From a virus: DNA of 39,677 bases. The stretch covers positions 1-39,677 of the IMG/VR virus record IMGVR_UViG_3300037502_001698. One strand, written 5' to 3'. The notes below the pieces were generated by a model. The model was not told the DNA's origin. It did no database searches and saw nothing but the letters and a program-made list of their open reading frames with translations. Shown here piece after piece: positions 38,611 through 39,677 of the stretch (positions are counted from its first letter, which is position 1; each line of letters opens with the position of its first letter). The translations under genes were made by a program, and so were the position numbers.

Positions 38611-38655
38611 GCGCCCGCAATAGTTGCGCCCGCAACCATTGCCCTCGCAATAGTT
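38611..38655. repeat. 15-bp tandem repeat (3 copies)
   Basis: GCGCCCGCAATAGTT, GCGCCCGCAACCATT and GCCCTCGCAATAGTT lie head to tail. Copies differ at two to four positions. Confidence 0.85.
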
Positions 38656-38701
38656 GCACACTACAAGTATCGGGGGAGCGGGGGACCGTGGGCACGGATG
38701 C

Positions 38702-38722
38702 GGGGCAGGGTGCGGGGCAGGG
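38702..38722 (+). other. G-quadruplex motif
   Basis: GGGG-CA-GGG-TGC-GGGG-CA-GGG fits the strict quadruplex rule with loops of 2, 3 and 2. It consists of two 12-bp CGGGGCAGGGTG units. Longer G runs at 38672-38692 precede it. Confidence 0.65.
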
Positions 38723-38840
38723 TGTCCGCCTGGTGTGAACGCTGTGTGTGGTGGTCAACCACTCTGAGTCATAACACCTGGTCAGAGGCTATTTCTGGAC
38801 CCCTGTCGCCCAGCTGAGAGAAAGAGGTTACTAGGCGCGT

Positions 38841-38858
38841 CTAGTGCATGTGCACTAG
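38841..38858. promoter_or_regulatory. 18-bp inverted repeat near the HTH gene
   Basis: CTAGTGCA-TG-TGCACTAG has perfect 8-bp arms. Related TGCACTAG occurs at 38418-38425 and CTAGTG at 38873-38878. It is a candidate operator for the HTH gene 125 bp downstream. Confidence 0.55.
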
Positions 38859-38888
38859 GTGGTCTAGTGTGTTTGCGTCTTTGGGTCG

Positions 38889-38901
38889 TTTATGCCATAA
38901 A
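38889..38901. promoter_or_regulatory. 13-bp operator upstream of the HTH gene
   Basis: TTTATGCCATAAA, exact match, 82 bp before ATG 38983. With the copy at 39564 it brackets the gene. Confidence 0.75.
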
Positions 38902-38942
38902 GGGCTGGACGCTTTCGCGGCGCAGGGTGTAGCGTCATGGGT

Positions 38943-38959
38943 GGCGGAACGGTTCCGCC
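38943..38959. promoter_or_regulatory. 17-bp palindrome in the HTH gene leader
   Basis: GGCGGAAC-G-GTTCCGCC, perfect 8-bp arms with a 1-bp centre, ending 23 bp before ATG 38983. It may be an autoregulatory operator or an mRNA hairpin. Confidence 0.5.
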
Positions 38960-38982
38960 GCTGCGAGTGAAAGGCTCACACG

Positions 38983-39558
38983 ATGACTACCTACACGATT
39001 CCCACCACGGTTGCCGAGCTGGTCGCCACTAGCGCACGGTTGCGCAAGTCCGCCACGAAGGCCAGCAAGCTGGAAGCCATCCACCAACTGTGCTCGTGGG
39101 TCGCATGGCGCGCCAACGCCATTGCGGACATGCCGGCGGATCGCACGCAAGCCGAGCTGGCTGACTACCTGGGCGTCTCGGGTCCTCAGATGTCTAAGGT
39201 TGGCGGGGTCGCCAAGTGCGCTCATGATGTGATCGTTGATACGATCGGTTCGGCTATCGCGGCACACGTGGACACGTTCGACGCCACCGAGGTCGTTGCC
39301 AGCGTGACGGAGGCAATCGACGCGATCAATCAGCGTGCACAGGGTGACGAGACCTGGACCGAGGCGGGCAAGGAGCGCCCGTGCGTGTCGGTCGATTACA
39401 TGTACAAGTACCTTGGTCTGGGCAAGTCTGGCGGAGAGTCGACGTATGCCGCCAAGCTCCGCAAGGCGGCGCAGCAGGCGCAGGCGGAGAACGTCAGCGA
39501 GGCTGACTTCATCGCCGCCGCCCGCCAGGCATGGGAGGACATGAGGTCCGCCAGCTGA
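38983..39558 (+). CDS. Helix-turn-helix DNA-binding protein, candidate regulator
   Basis: ATG 38983 with GAAAGG about 9 bp upstream. The 191-residue product has RTQAELADYLGVSGPQMSKVG (about 53-73), a clear helix-turn-helix. The flanking N-terminal helices and an acidic C-terminal half (about 85-190) may dimerise or bind a partner. It is the only gene beside the iteron block, and 13-bp palindromes lie on both sides. A role as repressor of the palindrome network, or as origin-binding protein for the iterons, fits the context. It is not a recognisable ParB or Rep. Codon use is G/C-rich compared with the early arm. Confidence 0.75.
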   Translation: MTTYTIPTTVAELVATSARLRKSATKASKLEAIHQLCSWVAWRANAIADMPADRTQAELADYLGVSGPQMSKVGGVAKCAHDVIVDTIGSAIAAHVDTFDATEVVASVTEAIDAINQRAQGDETWTEAGKERPCVSVDYMYKYLGLGKSGGESTYAAKLRKAAQQAQAENVSEADFIAAARQAWEDMRSAS

Positions 39559-39563
39559 TCGGC

Positions 39564-39576
39564 TTTATGGCATAAA
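39564..39576. promoter_or_regulatory. 13-bp palindromic site just before terminator
   Basis: TTTATGGCATAAA, exact match, 5 bp after the HTH gene stop and 12 bp before a terminator stem. The layout copies that at 15703-15746. Confidence 0.75.
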
Positions 39577-39588
39577 GTCGAACGCATG

Positions 39589-39610
39589 GCCCCACCCGTC
39601 AGGGTGGGGC
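39589..39610 (+). terminator. Terminator of the HTH gene
   Basis: GCCCCACCC and GGGTGGGGC form a perfect 9-bp stem around GTCA, followed by TTCTG. The stem core is like those at 4257-4283 and 15721-15743. Confidence 0.75.
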
Positions 39611-39638
39611 TTCTGCGCGTCTGGGAATAAATTCTGCG

Positions 39639-39677
39639 CCACTATCTCGCCACTATCGTGGCGGAGCCACTATCGGG
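39639..39677. repeat. CCACTATC iterons and right copy of 31-bp repeat
   Basis: CCACTATC occurs at 39639, 39650 and 39667. The 31-bp copy is 39647-39677 and matches 1-31 at 30 of 31 positions. Together with the left end, these would form a contiguous iteron array if the molecule is circular. Confidence 0.7.

Larger units (their letters stand above)
37947..38982. other. Divergent control region with iterons
   Basis: About 1 kb without a convincing gene separates the late (-) unit from the + strand HTH gene. It contains two long hairpins, three repeat families of 23-bp period, a 15-bp tandem repeat, a G-quadruplex motif, an 18-bp palindrome and one 13-bp operator. Base composition changes here: A/C-rich on the + strand to the left, G-rich to the right. 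A half-site CCATAAA lies at 37984-37990. Reading leftward, TTGACA (complement of 38333-38338) is the best -35 candidate for the late unit, but its -10 (CATGTT) is weak. Confidence 0.7.

Noticed and set aside
37947-38982. CRISPR-like array in the repeat block
   Set aside because: Repeats are 13-23 bp and adjacent families have different sequence, with no constant repeat separated by unique spacers of 30 bp or so. Iterons explain the pattern better.

Overview
The window looks like the whole genome of a small tailed phage with podovirus-type structural genes. I count about 59 genes and no host genes. Evidence for a podovirus is the set portal, scaffold, coat protein, tail-tube adaptor, nozzle-like/DNA-stabilisation protein, several internal (ejection) proteins and no tape measure. 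An actinobacterial host is an inference from frequent GTG/TTG starts, strong GGAGG-type ribosome sites, a T4-endonuclease-V-like protein of the type common in actinobacteria, a MoxR/VWA-like pair and small proteins typical of actinobacteriophages. I see no integrase, ParA, plasmid Rep or DNA polymerase. The two ends carry the same 31-bp sequence (30 of 31 identical), so the molecule is probably circular, circularly permuted or terminally repeated.

The genome has two arms. The right-facing arm (about 0.86-15.7 kb, + strand, G/T-rich) holds early and replication genes. In order: four tiny coupled genes; a MoxR-type AAA+ ATPase with a VWA-like partner; unknown genes; a pyrimidine-dimer glycosylase-like protein; a tetrapeptide-repeat protein with two related coiled-coil proteins; a Cas4/RecB-like Fe-S nuclease; a DnaB/RecA-fold helicase; an archaeo-eukaryotic-type primase; a RusA resolvase; a second PD-(D/E)XK-like protein; a sigma-region-4-like protein; and a DUF1599/Nmad1 protein. 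The left-facing arm (about 37.95 to 15.75 kb, - strand) holds packaging, head, tail and lysis genes. They include a 1559-residue internal virion protein with an embedded ADP-ribosyltransferase-like domain. The arms converge on a strong terminator at 15.72 kb and diverge from a 1-kb non-coding block at 37.95-38.98 kb.

The non-coding DNA is the most unusual part. A 13-bp palindrome, TTTATGNCATAAA, occurs ten times exactly, with three more copies of the variant TTTATGGGATAAA or its complement. Almost all copies are in short gaps before + strand genes, at a promoter start, or just before terminators. None lies in the late arm. This resembles the operator/stoperator network of mycobacteriophage L5, but with a different, symmetric site. 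The block at 38.1-38.7 kb has three unrelated repeat families that all repeat at exactly 23 bp, plus a 15-bp tandem repeat and a G-quadruplex motif, and looks like an origin or partition/control region. The only gene beside it (38983-39558) encodes a helix-turn-helix protein bracketed by two of the 13-bp palindromes, so it is the natural candidate regulator. A tRNA-like cloverleaf at 741-811 and a long structured non-coding stretch precede the first small genes.
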